This document shows positions 32,701-40,075 of a DNA stretch of 64,000 nt, piece after piece. Made by a program: the position numbers and the translations under genes. This stretch comes from Cytophagales bacterium WSM2-2 (lineage in GTDB: Bacteria; Bacteroidota; Bacteroidia; Cytophagales; Cyclobacteriaceae). Each line of letters begins with the position of its first letter. The first letter of the stretch is position 1. The notes under the pieces were generated by a model that saw nothing but the letters and a program-made list of their open reading frames with translations, was not told where the DNA came from and made no database searches. The DNA is taken from positions 2,267,501 to 2,331,500 of the forward strand of contig BNHL01000001.1 in assembly GCA_015472025.1 (NCBI GenBank). The letters run 5' to 3'.

Positions 32701-33645
32701 GGGACTGGCATCCCAACTCAGGGAGATGCGGTTAGGGATTTCAGCTAAGGCCGTGATGTTGATGGGTGGATCACATATATCGCCATAGACAAAAGAGACT
32801 ACTTCACTGTAGCCATTGTTTTTGAATAAATCCAATCCCTCTGCATTGGCAGCGGGTCGGGCTTGCACTCGAAAGGCGTAGGTGCGACCGGGTTCGAGTT
32901 GTGTGGCATCGGGACCGTAGACGAGTGAAGTGCTGTGTGTGGTTGTCTCGTAAATGGCAGGTTGAGAGAGAATGGCATCATTAGGGTTACGATTGGAAGG
33001 CCATACTTCCACTACTTTGATTTCATATTCCGTGGTGAAGGCGGCATTGGGAGAACTGGTGTGGCGGGGTGTCCACTGGAAGATTATATTTTGTGGTGAG
33101 AGTGGTTTGATCTTCTCACCGTTGCGGGGCAGGTTTATGAGAGGCGGGTCGTTGAGGATGAGCCAGGCGGTGGCACAAATGGGAGAAGAGATTTTGACTC
33201 CCCGGTTGTATTCGTAGACTTCGAAGCAGAATTGATAGAGTCCTTCGGGCAAGAATCCTGTTTTCTGAAACTCGGAGCGTGAGATGCCGGAGAAGGCGAG
33301 GTGGTCGGGTTGAAAGTATTCAGCGAGTTCGAGGTTCGATAAACGCAGTGGTGTGCCTCCTTGTAAAGTGATTGGAGAGCCGAAGTATTCGGGTGGGGTT
33401 TCCAATTTTATGTTTTGACTTTCAATGCGCAAGCGCAGACGGATGTGCAGGTCGGTATGTGTTACGTCTGAGAGCAGGAGATTGAGAACGAGGCGCTCTG
33501 AAGTGGAGGTGGTAAGGTCTGACAATCTCATGGCATGTGGTGGGAGGAGGATAGCTGACCCTTGCACCGGATATACCTGGGCAGTGAGGTGCTGAGCGAC
33601 AACCACGAGCAGAACAAAAACTAATCTTTGAAACAGATGAGGCAC
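29761..33645 (-). CDS. Giant secreted protein: FnIII, zincin and GH19-like C-terminal domain
   Basis: Counted from TTG 33711, this is a 1316-aa frame. GTG 33645 is preferred because it gives a normal signal peptide (LVFVLLVVVAQHLTAQ). The order is beta-rich domains (70-300), fibronectin type III (310-400), a long middle region, and a metallopeptidase-like HELGHGAFTLKH (His862, Glu863, His866, His873) with GNLLDY as possible Met-turn. A glycoside-hydrolase-19-like domain (about 1035-1316) follows, with 'IGQIGAETGGLVKLKEEFNY' (Glu1086, Glu1095/1096) and 'YLGKGFIHITGKSGY'. GH19 enzymes cut chitin or peptidoglycan. The layout, with an enzyme at the extreme C-terminus after a protease-like domain and a coupled small exported gene downstream, resembles polymorphic toxins. 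Confidence 0.8.
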   Translation of the reverse strand: MPHLFQRLVFVLLVVVAQHLTAQVYPVQGSAILLPPHAMRLSDLTTSTSERLVLNLLLSDVTHTDLHIRLRLRIESQNIKLETPPEYFGSPITLQGGTPLRLSNLELAEYFQPDHLAFSGISRSEFQKTGFLPEGLYQFCFEVYEYNRGVKISSPICATAWLILNDPPLINLPRNGEKIKPLSPQNIIFQWTPRHTSSPNAAFTTEYEIKVVEVWPSNRNPNDAILSQPAIYETTTHSTSLVYGPDATQLEPGRTYAFRVQARPAANAEGLDLFKNNGYSEVVSFVYGDICDPPINITALAEIPNRISLSWDASPSQTAYTVQYRVKNSSDAHWYSNTALIPAVEITGLLPHTAYEYQAMATCGSFESVFGNTASITTPDLPEKSYTCGAPLEDFNLDPSKLLPILKIGEVIHAGDFDVIVTKVTGAVGTFSGEGIVTVPFFNQARTKVAFENIVVNTDHRMVKGFINITGGAIEVVPTAVLNAMDELLQVLDVVDSAMIIARQYVVDKPDPYTFVAEQTVTVSNIDRVYRDASGKIIVVDSNGKTQTLPGGKDLAIVDKQGNGVIVNKNGGITNTTANQALASAKRELNLNVTFAKATDTNFGFDELKSDALKSNYQKLGNEYFVPWKAVASGLPDPVTVIYKGSVPFEKITFEQDGIPVKAALSGGTINLNVNPVLPKTTSSLIAKIIPSDTSKKEQILGKLNVVGYEGKTVNLQIIPVNEAEFSVPVEDIKKHLDKIYSQAVVKWNMSIATKNLNVDKLSKTFDDGNSGLLSNYTNDMKNVINTYGDIQPETYYLFLIDKPASGNKLGFMPRSKQVGFIFTTPHGNDIPRLANTMAHELGHGAFTLKHTFVDYPALTQGSTGNLLDYNNGTQLLKYQWDQIHEPAVVLGLFQSDEAGALVNTVQGTPVAMLGDSTLKNGKPFLYQSSGKQMKMKFETALTTQAKIAFRLTMEIETSQVKINYPNTGYDSLTYNQVKTITLDSLPEAKYTFLCKSGNTEFRRVYYIRKKKFEITKEQLKAVFPNTDNKKIEDVVKAINENSLLFGITSKKRMSHFIGQIGAETGGLVKLKEEFNYTAKNVFDVFLKPNLRNNGLSTTGKTFWFCDLIEGYDCTSLDVCVGTNQSMADCGTAIPVKLKDGKCAWAYVNFDSTYNVKTNYVADASLFDYVYGCRMDNGGKSTKDGSTYLGKGFIHITGKSGYKALSQEWNRLYPDDKKEFHGADISLLETDVTVAIKASLVFWKLKNLNSLADEGTGQNTIDNIGKKVNGSGSDLPNGYPARRSYSKSAFDNLN

Positions 33646-33816
33646 CGAAGAGCTTGACTTTGAAATGAAGTAAGCGCTCTCCAGGGTTAGCTCACATGGC
33701 TCTTTATTCAATCATCTGCTTTCGTGAGTGGCAGGAGTTTAGAATTTATTATTTTTTATTTTTAATACCTTGCTTGGCGTCCTTAGGCTTATAATTCAAC
33801 GGAAAAAACCAGATCC

Positions 33817-33900
33817 ATGAAGAATTTAACCTTTCTGCCGCGCGGCATTCTCAAACCTTTCGTCAAGTCGTTTGTCATTCAGAAACAGTACTGGAGGTAA
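33817..33900 (+). CDS. Possible 27-aa basic peptide
   Basis: ATG at 33817 opens a 27-codon frame (MKNLTFLPRGILKPFVKSFV, then IQKQYWR) ending TAA at 33900. It has a basic amphipathic character. It lies in the 243-bp gap before the ArsC-like gene. Support is only the open frame and its composition, so chance is quite possible. Confidence 0.2.
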   Translation: MKNLTFLPRGILKPFVKSFVIQKQYWR

Positions 33901-33954
33901 CTGCAAGGTTCAATTCGAAAAATCAAGTACATTGAGATTCTTAAACGAGGATTT

Positions 33955-34302
33955 ATGACTATCTACGGCATAAAAAATTGTAACACTGTAAAATCAGCTA
34001 TCGAGTGGCTGAACAAAAACAAAATTGAATTCAAGTTCCATGATTATAAAAAGGAAGGAATTACGACTGTCAAGCTCAGCGAATGGTGCAAGCAGGTTGG
34101 CTGGGAGAGTCTTGTAAATAAACGCGGTACTACCTGGCGCCAGTTAGAGGAAGCCGATCAAAATAAAATTGTCAATGAGAAATCAGCAATTGCGTTGATG
34201 ATTGAAAAAACGAGTGTCATCAAACGACCATTGATTGAAGAGAACGGCAAAGTATTGCTTCTGGGTTTTGATGAAGCAGAGTATAAGAAGGTGTTGAAAT
34301 AA
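33955..34302 (+). CDS. ArsC/Spx-family (YffB-like) thioredoxin-fold protein
   Basis: This 115-aa protein starts MTIYGIKNCNTVKSAIEWL. The 'GIKNCNTVK' motif, 'FKFHDYKKEGIT' and 'SVIKRPLIEENGKVLLLGFD' are those of the YffB branch of the ArsC family. It has the single active-site-type Cys (residue 9) but no second Cys after two residues, as is usual for YffB. True arsenate reduction is uncertain; YffB-like proteins are thought to be glutathione- or thiol-linked reductases. It is convergent with the universal stress gene, 6 bp apart. Confidence 0.85.
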   Translation: MTIYGIKNCNTVKSAIEWLNKNKIEFKFHDYKKEGITTVKLSEWCKQVGWESLVNKRGTTWRQLEEADQNKIVNEKSAIALMIEKTSVIKRPLIEENGKVLLLGFDEAEYKKVLK

Positions 34303-34308
34303 ATTCGG

Positions 34309-35169
34309 CTAAGATGCAACAGCTTCATTCTTCAGCGTATACGTCCAGACGAGTGTTTTTGTGTGATTGACCAGGTCTTCAGTTATACTTCCATTCATTA
34401 AATGATTTATGCCCTTGCGCCCATGTGTTCCCAGCGCAATTAAATTGCCATTAATCATTTTACAGAATTCAAGCATACCTGTTTCCAGCGAGACGTGATT
34501 GAAAACATTGATCGTGTAGTTTTCGAACATAAATCGTTCAGCAAAATCTTCCAGCTTCTCGCGTGTTATAGAATCGACAATAAAACTGGCCGGTGTGTTG
34601 ATATAAACGATGTGGAGCTTGGCTTTAAAGAAATTTTGAAGGCCCTTCACTTTCAAGATCAAATCTTCCTGGTAATCCATGTCAAGATTGTTCGGGAAGA
34701 CTATATTTTTAATGGGTTGGTTATTATACTTCTTTACTACCAAAACAGGAACTGGCGAATGACGTACGACACGTTCCGCATTAGAGCCTAACAAATATTC
34801 TTTAAGGCCGCTAGCACCAGTAGATCCCATCACCACGAGGTCAATGTTATTTTTTTCAATACACTCCAAAATGGATGTCGAGACGGCTCCGAATCGAGTA
34901 TCGTAGAATATTTTCTTAGCGCCTTGACTACTGTTTGTAACCAATTTCTTGAATTGATTCTCTGCTTTTTCTTTCAGTTCTTTTATGAGTTCGGCATCAA
35001 AATTCAATGCGGGCATCATCATTGTGTCGCTCATCAACGGGGGCTCAATTACATGCAGCAAATGAATTTCTCCGTTGGACTGAGCACAAATATCCAAAGC
35101 CTGACGATAGGCATCGAGTGCCGGCATTGAGAAATCGCATGGAACAAGTATTTTTTTCATGGCTGACAT
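34309..35169 (-). CDS. Tandem universal stress protein (UspA-type)
   Basis: This 286-aa protein has two Usp domains. The first (about 4-145) starts 'MKKILVPCDFSMPALDAYRQ' and has the ATP-binding type loop 'GSTGASGLKEYLLGSNAERV'. The second (about 150-280) has 'ALGTHGRKGINHLMNGSITE'. Tandem Usps typically respond to starvation, low oxygen or redox change. A Crp/Fnr-like box (CTGATTTACATCAG) lies 70 bp upstream of its start, which fits respiratory control. Confidence 0.93.
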   Translation of the reverse strand: MSAMKKILVPCDFSMPALDAYRQALDICAQSNGEIHLLHVIEPPLMSDTMMMPALNFDAELIKELKEKAENQFKKLVTNSSQGAKKIFYDTRFGAVSTSILECIEKNNIDLVVMGSTGASGLKEYLLGSNAERVVRHSPVPVLVVKKYNNQPIKNIVFPNNLDMDYQEDLILKVKGLQNFFKAKLHIVYINTPASFIVDSITREKLEDFAERFMFENYTINVFNHVSLETGMLEFCKMINGNLIALGTHGRKGINHLMNGSITEDLVNHTKTLVWTYTLKNEAVAS

Positions 35170-35239
35170 TGTTTACGATTTGTGAATCGAAATTACGTCT
35201 GAGGAAATTGCCTTGATGTGATCACTATCAATCTAAAAA

Positions 35240-35253
35240 CTGATTTACATCAG
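35240..35253. promoter_or_regulatory. Crp/Fnr-type box between Usp and lipoprotein genes
   Basis: CTGATTTACATCAG is a perfect palindrome outside the four-base centre and fits the (T/C)TGAT-N4-ATCA(A/G) half-site rule of Crp/Fnr proteins. It is further flanked by AA on the left and, two bases on, TT on the right. Confidence 0.5.
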
Positions 35254-35337
35254 CTTCGGACTTGTGATAAAACTCGCTATTTGCAGGAGCACCCGCTTCG
35301 GATAAAAATTACCTGATGTAAATGGGCAGCTGATTTT

Positions 35338-35904
35338 ATGATTGGAAAATTTCGTGAATATCTCTTTTCGCATAGAATCCGCAGGAATTCAAATTTGTTG
35401 ATCGTAGCTGTTGTATTGCTATGTGCTGCCTGTGCGCCCGATAAACGCTATGCACCCTACAGGAATTTCTATTTTAAAGTCGTTGTCCGTAACAACAATG
35501 AATTCCTGAAGAAGCTTGGAGAAGACATTGAGTTGGAGATATCCAACCATGATTATACAATCACGAATAATTCAGGACTTCGATGGCCTTTTTATAAAGA
35601 GCTGGATAAGGACGAAAATATTCTTTCCGATAGCCTTATGCCACCGCATTGGTTTGTCCATCGGATGATTCCCTATAAGGAGAAACAAATAATCGGACCG
35701 GAGGAATACCTGGTTTCGATTGAATTGATGTCTAAGTCCGATACTATTCCAAACTACGCTGTGGAAATTTTTAGAATGGACTCTACCGGATTGACTCTTT
35801 CAGGTCTGTCAGGTGTTCATTATATAGACTCAACCGAGTTTTCTTCTAATGAAGATCTATCCAAAATATTTCTGAGATCGGTTATACGCTACTCTTTTAA
35901 GTAG
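35338..35904 (+). CDS. Lipoprotein of unknown function
   Basis: This 188-aa protein has an N-terminal basic stretch (1-18), a hydrophobic helix, and the lipobox LLCAAC with the acylated Cys near residue 32. The mature part looks like beta strands with several charged patches; no family was recognised. It is divergent from the universal stress gene, and both could respond to the Crp/Fnr-like box at 35240. Confidence 0.6.
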   Translation: MIGKFREYLFSHRIRRNSNLLIVAVVLLCAACAPDKRYAPYRNFYFKVVVRNNNEFLKKLGEDIELEISNHDYTITNNSGLRWPFYKELDKDENILSDSLMPPHWFVHRMIPYKEKQIIGPEEYLVSIELMSKSDTIPNYAVEIFRMDSTGLTLSGLSGVHYIDSTEFSSNEDLSKIFLRSVIRYSFK

Positions 35905-35984
35905 TTAACCATCATTTGCTTGCCCTTTTTCACTGGATAGTATTTCCAAAGTCGCGAAGCTGTTTTAGAATAAGTTAGAGAAGC

Positions 35985-35996
35985 TGATTTCAATCA
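35985..35996. promoter_or_regulatory. Crp/Fnr-type box upstream of the YceI/cytochrome region
   Basis: TGATTTCAATCA fits TGAT-N4-ATCA and lies about 105 bp before the YceI-like gene. A weaker related sequence (TGACATCGATCA) follows at 36007-36018. Confidence 0.45.
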
Positions 35997-36100
35997 TACT
36001 GTAAAATGACATCGATCATGTGCCTTCATTAATTTCTGATTTTACTTTGGCATGCAAACAAACGGGAAAAGAAAAAATATCAACCAAACTTTTATCAACT

Positions 36101-37204
36101 ATGAAAAAAATTAAGTTAACTCTTGTACTCACCTCCCTTTTTATGTTTCTGATTGTAGTGAGGTGTTCAAAATCAAATGATGCTACACCATTAGTGAGCA
36201 TTTCAGGTAAGGTCACTTTTACGGACATGAATGGTCAGGTTGCAAATGCGGTGGGCGCTGTTGTGTACATTGCCAAAAGTGCAGCGGCCACCACAACCTA
36301 CGATCAAAGTACTGTAACGGGCAGTGATGGTACCTACACCTTCTCAAATTTAGCTGCGGCGGGTTATTACATCAACGCAGTTTATAACACAGATAACAAA
36401 AACACGTCAGCCCGTATCGATGGAGTTAAGTTCACAACAGCCAACGGATACCTTGTCACGCTTGGATCAAAGGCTATCGCACAAGACATTACCCTTGAAT
36501 CCCCCGGCCAGTCAGGTGCAGCTCAAAATGTAGTTGTCGCTTATCAATGGGATGCTACTGCAAACTCAGGAGCAGGAGACTATACCAACACCGGAGCGTG
36601 GACTTTCGATAACATCCATAGCCCAGTTCAATTTAATTTCCCTTATCAGGGTCAGGAGGCTCAATTTGCCGGCTCTTTTGTGCAAACAAAATCGTTCCAG
36701 ATGACTTTCAATTCCGCAAATCTTGGAGCAAGCTCAATCGTTGCAACAGTTGATTTGGCATCTGTTAATACCGGTACTCCTGGTGGCAGAGATAATCAGC
36801 CAACTACAATAACGGCAACAAATGAATTTACCCCCAATACAAAATTTACTAAGCTCGGTTGCATCATGGGTACATTCGGAATTACAGCTGACGCCAGCAC
36901 AACTACACCAAATATTACGCTTACAAACGCTAACCGGTATGCCACTTTTACCAGCACGAGTATAAGCAAATATGGTGATGGCTATGTCGCAAAAGGAAAC
37001 CTGGCTTTCCACGGTGCAACGGTGCCTGTGAGCATGATTTTTCATTCGATAACTCCATATGTTAATACAGCTGTGACTCCTTCCAAGACCTACCTCGGCT
37101 TTGAAGGAAAGATGACGCTCAATTCGAAAACTGACTTCGCAGTCTCTTCCAGCAGCGTGGGTGATGCCGTTATTGTTTACATCACTGTTAATCTTTATCA
37201 ATAG
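36101..37204 (+). CDS. Lipoprotein with carboxypeptidase-regulatory-like and YceI-like domains
   Basis: This 367-aa protein is counted from ATG 36101, where a proper lipoprotein signal begins (MKKIKLTLVLTSLFMFLIVV, then RCS); an in-frame ATG at 36020 would bury it. After the lipid Cys, residues about 27-130 form a carboxypeptidase-regulatory-like beta domain ('GSDGTYTFSNLAAAGYYINA'). Residues about 145-367 resemble YceI: 'WTFDNIHSPVQFNFPYQGQE', 'GSFVQTKSFQMTF', 'ATVDLASVNTG', and a late 'GYVAKGNLAFHGATVPVSMI'. YceI proteins bind isoprenoids and often accompany respiratory cytochrome genes. It precedes the electron-transfer operon, separated by a hairpin. Confidence 0.78.
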   Translation: MKKIKLTLVLTSLFMFLIVVRCSKSNDATPLVSISGKVTFTDMNGQVANAVGAVVYIAKSAAATTTYDQSTVTGSDGTYTFSNLAAAGYYINAVYNTDNKNTSARIDGVKFTTANGYLVTLGSKAIAQDITLESPGQSGAAQNVVVAYQWDATANSGAGDYTNTGAWTFDNIHSPVQFNFPYQGQEAQFAGSFVQTKSFQMTFNSANLGASSIVATVDLASVNTGTPGGRDNQPTTITATNEFTPNTKFTKLGCIMGTFGITADASTTTPNITLTNANRYATFTSTSISKYGDGYVAKGNLAFHGATVPVSMIFHSITPYVNTAVTPSKTYLGFEGKMTLNSKTDFAVSSSSVGDAVIVYITVNLYQ

Positions 37205-37223
37205 ACGGAATTAAATAAGTCAT

Positions 37224-37250
37224 AGGGGAGTCGATCGGCTCCCCTCTTTA
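37224..37250 (+). terminator. Hairpin between the YceI gene and the cytochrome operon
   Basis: AGGGGAG (37224-37230) pairs with CTCCCCT (37239-37245), followed by a T-rich but broken tract (CTTTATT). It could terminate the YceI transcript or act as an internal attenuator. Confidence 0.6.
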
Positions 37251-37264
37251 TTAAAAAGAAAAAG

Positions 37265-38545
37265 ATGGTATTCAAAGCAAAATTTATTCAAGTAGGAGTC
37301 CTCGCGTTTTGTGCCGTGGGGATGAGTTGCACTTACTATCAGAACGAGGTTATTCATTTGCCGCAACCTAAGGTATCAAGACCTACCGCTACCCTGGAGG
37401 CTTCTTACACTACAACGCAACCAAATTCGATTACCTCGCCCTATTGGAAGACTGCCGACTACTTGCCAATTGTTGCACAAAATACCGTAACGGGGCAAGT
37501 GCCAGCCGATGATGGTTTGTTTAATGTTAGCGGAACGTTTCGTGGTCTTCTGGATTTCAACAACGGAAAGGATCCCAAAATAACTTTGAAGGCCGCCTAC
37601 GATGACAATAATCTTTATGTATTGATTTCATGGAAGGACACAACTTTCAATGCATCCAGCGCAAATTGGATATTTAACGGTCCTGCTGATCCGAACAAAA
37701 TCGGTTCTACCTCTGGCTGGACTTCACAACGGAGTGATGACAAATTAATTCTTTCGTTCGACATGGGCTCTTCAAAGCGCGATGTATGGAACTGGTCATT
37801 GGCTCTTTCGGAACCATTGGGATATGCTATTGATATGATTGACAATAATGGGAATCTCAGTACCGATGCAGGCAATAAAACATTTGTGAGAAATATAGCT
37901 GGAGCCAATAACCGGTCAGGTCCGCAGTATCAATGGGATGAGGTGCAGCAAGAATTGACACGCGCTCCCGGTGGATTGACAATTCTTGACCCGGGTTATT
38001 ATCTATTGACCAAAAAGAATTTTGTAGGTGACCCGGTAGCAGGTAACATCGTTTTTCAAAATAACTGCGCCAGGTGCCACGGCAAAAATGCGGATGGAAA
38101 CGGGATCGATGAGCAAGCTGCTGCACTCAACCGACCGGGCTTCATGAATCGCTACACCAGGTCGGCCTTTGTCACATTTGCATCAAGCTCTTCACACGAT
38201 GGCTCTACTGATTTTTCGACACTGACATCTGCAGACATTGACAATCTCCTAGCCCGACTTCGCGGCTATAGCGGAATTCCCGGATACTATCTCCAAAACC
38301 CCGGTGGAAGCAATTCAGATGTTCATGCGCTCTCCAATGTTTTGCTTGCGAAAATCGATGGGAACAATACGAAAGGCTACAGCTTGCTATTAGTGCGAGC
38401 TTTAACAACCGGAAATCCTGATGATATCATCTTCAATCCATCGGTAGGTCAGTATCAATTTAATCTTTCGGCAAGTGATAATGATGACCTCAACCGAATC
38501 GGGGAGGCTAGCAATCAATTAACATTTAAACCTAAGCCATTATGA
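37265..38545 (+). CDS. Ethylbenzene-dehydrogenase-like heme domain plus cytochrome c lipoprotein
   Basis: This 426-aa lipoprotein (signal ending GMSC, Cys near 22) has two electron-transfer parts. The first (about 60-245) resembles the heme-b-binding gamma subunit domain of ethylbenzene/DMS dehydrogenases ('LKAAYDDNNLYVLISWKD', 'DDKLILSFDM', 'DVWNWSLALSEPLGYAIDM'). The second is a cytochrome c domain with the heme motif CARCH near 268-272, followed by 'GKNADGNG'. It probably sits in the outer or cytoplasmic membrane facing the periplasm. It overlaps the next gene by 4 bp. Confidence 0.82.
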   Translation: MVFKAKFIQVGVLAFCAVGMSCTYYQNEVIHLPQPKVSRPTATLEASYTTTQPNSITSPYWKTADYLPIVAQNTVTGQVPADDGLFNVSGTFRGLLDFNNGKDPKITLKAAYDDNNLYVLISWKDTTFNASSANWIFNGPADPNKIGSTSGWTSQRSDDKLILSFDMGSSKRDVWNWSLALSEPLGYAIDMIDNNGNLSTDAGNKTFVRNIAGANNRSGPQYQWDEVQQELTRAPGGLTILDPGYYLLTKKNFVGDPVAGNIVFQNNCARCHGKNADGNGIDEQAAALNRPGFMNRYTRSAFVTFASSSSHDGSTDFSTLTSADIDNLLARLRGYSGIPGYYLQNPGGSNSDVHALSNVLLAKIDGNNTKGYSLLLVRALTTGNPDDIIFNPSVGQYQFNLSASDNDDLNRIGEASNQLTFKPKPL

Positions 38546-38916
38546 AACTAAATGTCACGCATTGTTTTTTTGTTTTTGTCCTTGTATGCGGGACGTTGTC
38601 GTCTTGTACATGGGATGAAGTAAAACCGAAGAAAGTGGTGGTGCCTGACTCAGTCAAATTTAACCTCAATATCATCCCCATATTTAATGCAAACTGTGCA
38701 AAGTCAGGTTGTCATATAAAAGGAGGACAGGCTCCGGATCTTTCTGCTCAGAATGCCTACACTAGTCTTATCTACTTTGGCTATGTCGATCTTGATTTTC
38801 CTGAATCAAGCATTCTTTACCAAAAGATTAACACGGGAAGTATGAAAGACAAAGCGACTGACGCAGATCGGGCTCTGATACTGGAGTGGATCAAACAGGG
38901 AGCATTAGACAACTAA
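38542..38916 (+). CDS. Small cytochrome-like lipoprotein with CxxxxCH motif
   Basis: This 124-aa lipoprotein (signal ending LSSC) has the single motif 'NANCAKSGCHIKGGQAPDLS'. Its heme-type signature has four residues between the cysteines (C-AKSG-CH) instead of two, as in several planctomycete/Bacteroidota cytochrome-like domains. 'ALILEWIKQGALDN' at the end is typical of the class. A covalent heme c is likely but the unusual spacing should be confirmed. It is translationally coupled to the preceding cytochrome. Confidence 0.78.
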   Translation: MKLNVTHCFFVFVLVCGTLSSCTWDEVKPKKVVVPDSVKFNLNIIPIFNANCAKSGCHIKGGQAPDLSAQNAYTSLIYFGYVDLDFPESSILYQKINTGSMKDKATDADRALILEWIKQGALDN

Positions 38917-38936
38917 TTTAAAACGCAAAGCATAAT

Positions 38937-39839
38937 ATGGAAAACATCAATAAAATAGTTTGCCGGGGTAGCAGGTTGAGATATCCTTTATCTCTACTCA
39001 TCATTTTCTGTTTCTGCCTTAGTTCATTTGCGCAGGAGGAAGAAAAGAAACCCAGTGGTGATAACAAGCCAGCCAAGCCAGCATTCGAGAGTGCCCAGCT
39101 GATGGACGACCAATCTGCAGTAGTGCTTTCTAAAAAAACGCTGGAGTTTAATATGCAACACCGATTCGGCACCGTAGAAAACGGAGTTAAGGATTTATTT
39201 GGGATTTACGGCTCTGCGAATATCCGAATGGGTTTTAGCTATGTGCCAATAAACAACCTCGCTGTTGGTTTTGGATTTACAAAGCTTAATAAATATGTAG
39301 ATCTGAACGCGAAGTACACAATCCTCAAGCAGAAGAAGGACTGGAGTATCCCCGTCACGGTGTCTTTTTTTACGAATGTAGTGATCGATACCCGTAGTCA
39401 GAGTTTTTTCCCAAAAGACGTTTATCGTTTCTCCTACTTCGAAGAACTCATTATAGCTTCCCGCATCAGCCCCAAGGTCTCGTTGCAACTTGCACCAAGT
39501 TTTTCACACTTCAACGCGGCAGACTCGTTGTATCGAAATGACATCATCGCGGTAAGTTTTTCAGGACGATATAAATTCTCGCCACAGTCATCGGTCATGT
39601 TCAATTACACTCAGCAATTAACTAAGCACAAGGATCCCAACTTTAAGCTTCAACCGGGAATTACTGTTGGATTGGAAGTGGCTACAAGCGCCCACGCTTT
39701 TCAAATGTTTGCTACCACTTTCCCCGGAATTTTGCCTCAGCACAATATTTCATATACTGAGAATAAGCCAGGTTCAGGAGTTGTTTCTACAAGTCAGATC
39801 CTGATAGGATTCAACATTACCCGACTGTGGAGTTTTTAG
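38937..39839 (+). CDS. DUF5777-type beta-barrel protein
   Basis: This 300-aa protein has a signal peptide (ending SSFAQ) and an acidic/Lys-rich linker. Alternating beta strands follow to the end, with 'KTLEFNMQHRFGTVENGVKD' and 'IYGSANIRMGFSYVPINNLA', which match DUF5777. It is probably an outer-membrane barrel, and the C-terminus ends with a hydrophobic Trp-Ser-Phe. In this operon it may help pass electrons or substrate across the outer membrane; that is conjecture from context. Confidence 0.78.
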   Translation: MENINKIVCRGSRLRYPLSLLIIFCFCLSSFAQEEEKKPSGDNKPAKPAFESAQLMDDQSAVVLSKKTLEFNMQHRFGTVENGVKDLFGIYGSANIRMGFSYVPINNLAVGFGFTKLNKYVDLNAKYTILKQKKDWSIPVTVSFFTNVVIDTRSQSFFPKDVYRFSYFEELIIASRISPKVSLQLAPSFSHFNAADSLYRNDIIAVSFSGRYKFSPQSSVMFNYTQQLTKHKDPNFKLQPGITVGLEVATSAHAFQMFATTFPGILPQHNISYTENKPGSGVVSTSQILIGFNITRLWSF

Positions 39840-39850
39840 CAAACAACAAA

Positions 39851-40075
39851 ATGAAAAAGCATAATCGAAGGAAATTTCTGTTTGCCGGATTGAGCCTGGC
39901 AGCTTTAATAGCCACGCTTCGCTTCACCAAAAAGAAGGATGAAAGAAAGACTATGAAATTCCTCACGCAGGATGGCAGACTGGTAGAGATCGAGGAAGAC
40001 AAGGTTCCGGTGAACAAAAGAGCGGCCAGCAAAGAGGATATTCAAAACTGGGTTAAGAAAAGCAAATCTATATGA
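39851..40075 (+). CDS. Small Tat-leader protein, paralogue of the ferredoxin N-terminus
   Basis: This 74-aa protein begins at ATG 39851 with a twin-arginine-like leader (NRRKFLFAGLSLAALIATLR) and a short polar tail. The tail 'MKFLTQDGRLVEIEEDKVPV' followed by 'ASKEDIQNWV' resembles residues 54-86 of the next gene ('VKLLSVTGEIIEVDKAYLKP', 'SNEEARKGM'). It therefore looks like a truncated duplicate of the ferredoxin N-terminus. It overlaps that gene by 4 bp. It may be an assembly or anchoring peptide; the function is unknown. Confidence 0.6.
   Translation: MKKHNRRKFLFAGLSLAALIATLRFTKKKDERKTMKFLTQDGRLVEIEEDKVPVNKRAASKEDIQNWVKKSKSI

Noticed and set aside
36020..36100. Extended N-terminus of the YceI-like protein from ATG 36020
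   Set aside because: It would place 27 extra residues before a perfect lipoprotein signal peptide that starts at ATG 36101.
36734..37201. Minus-strand 155-aa frame opposite the YceI-like gene
   Set aside because: It is a full antisense shadow of a well-supported domain and has no independent features.
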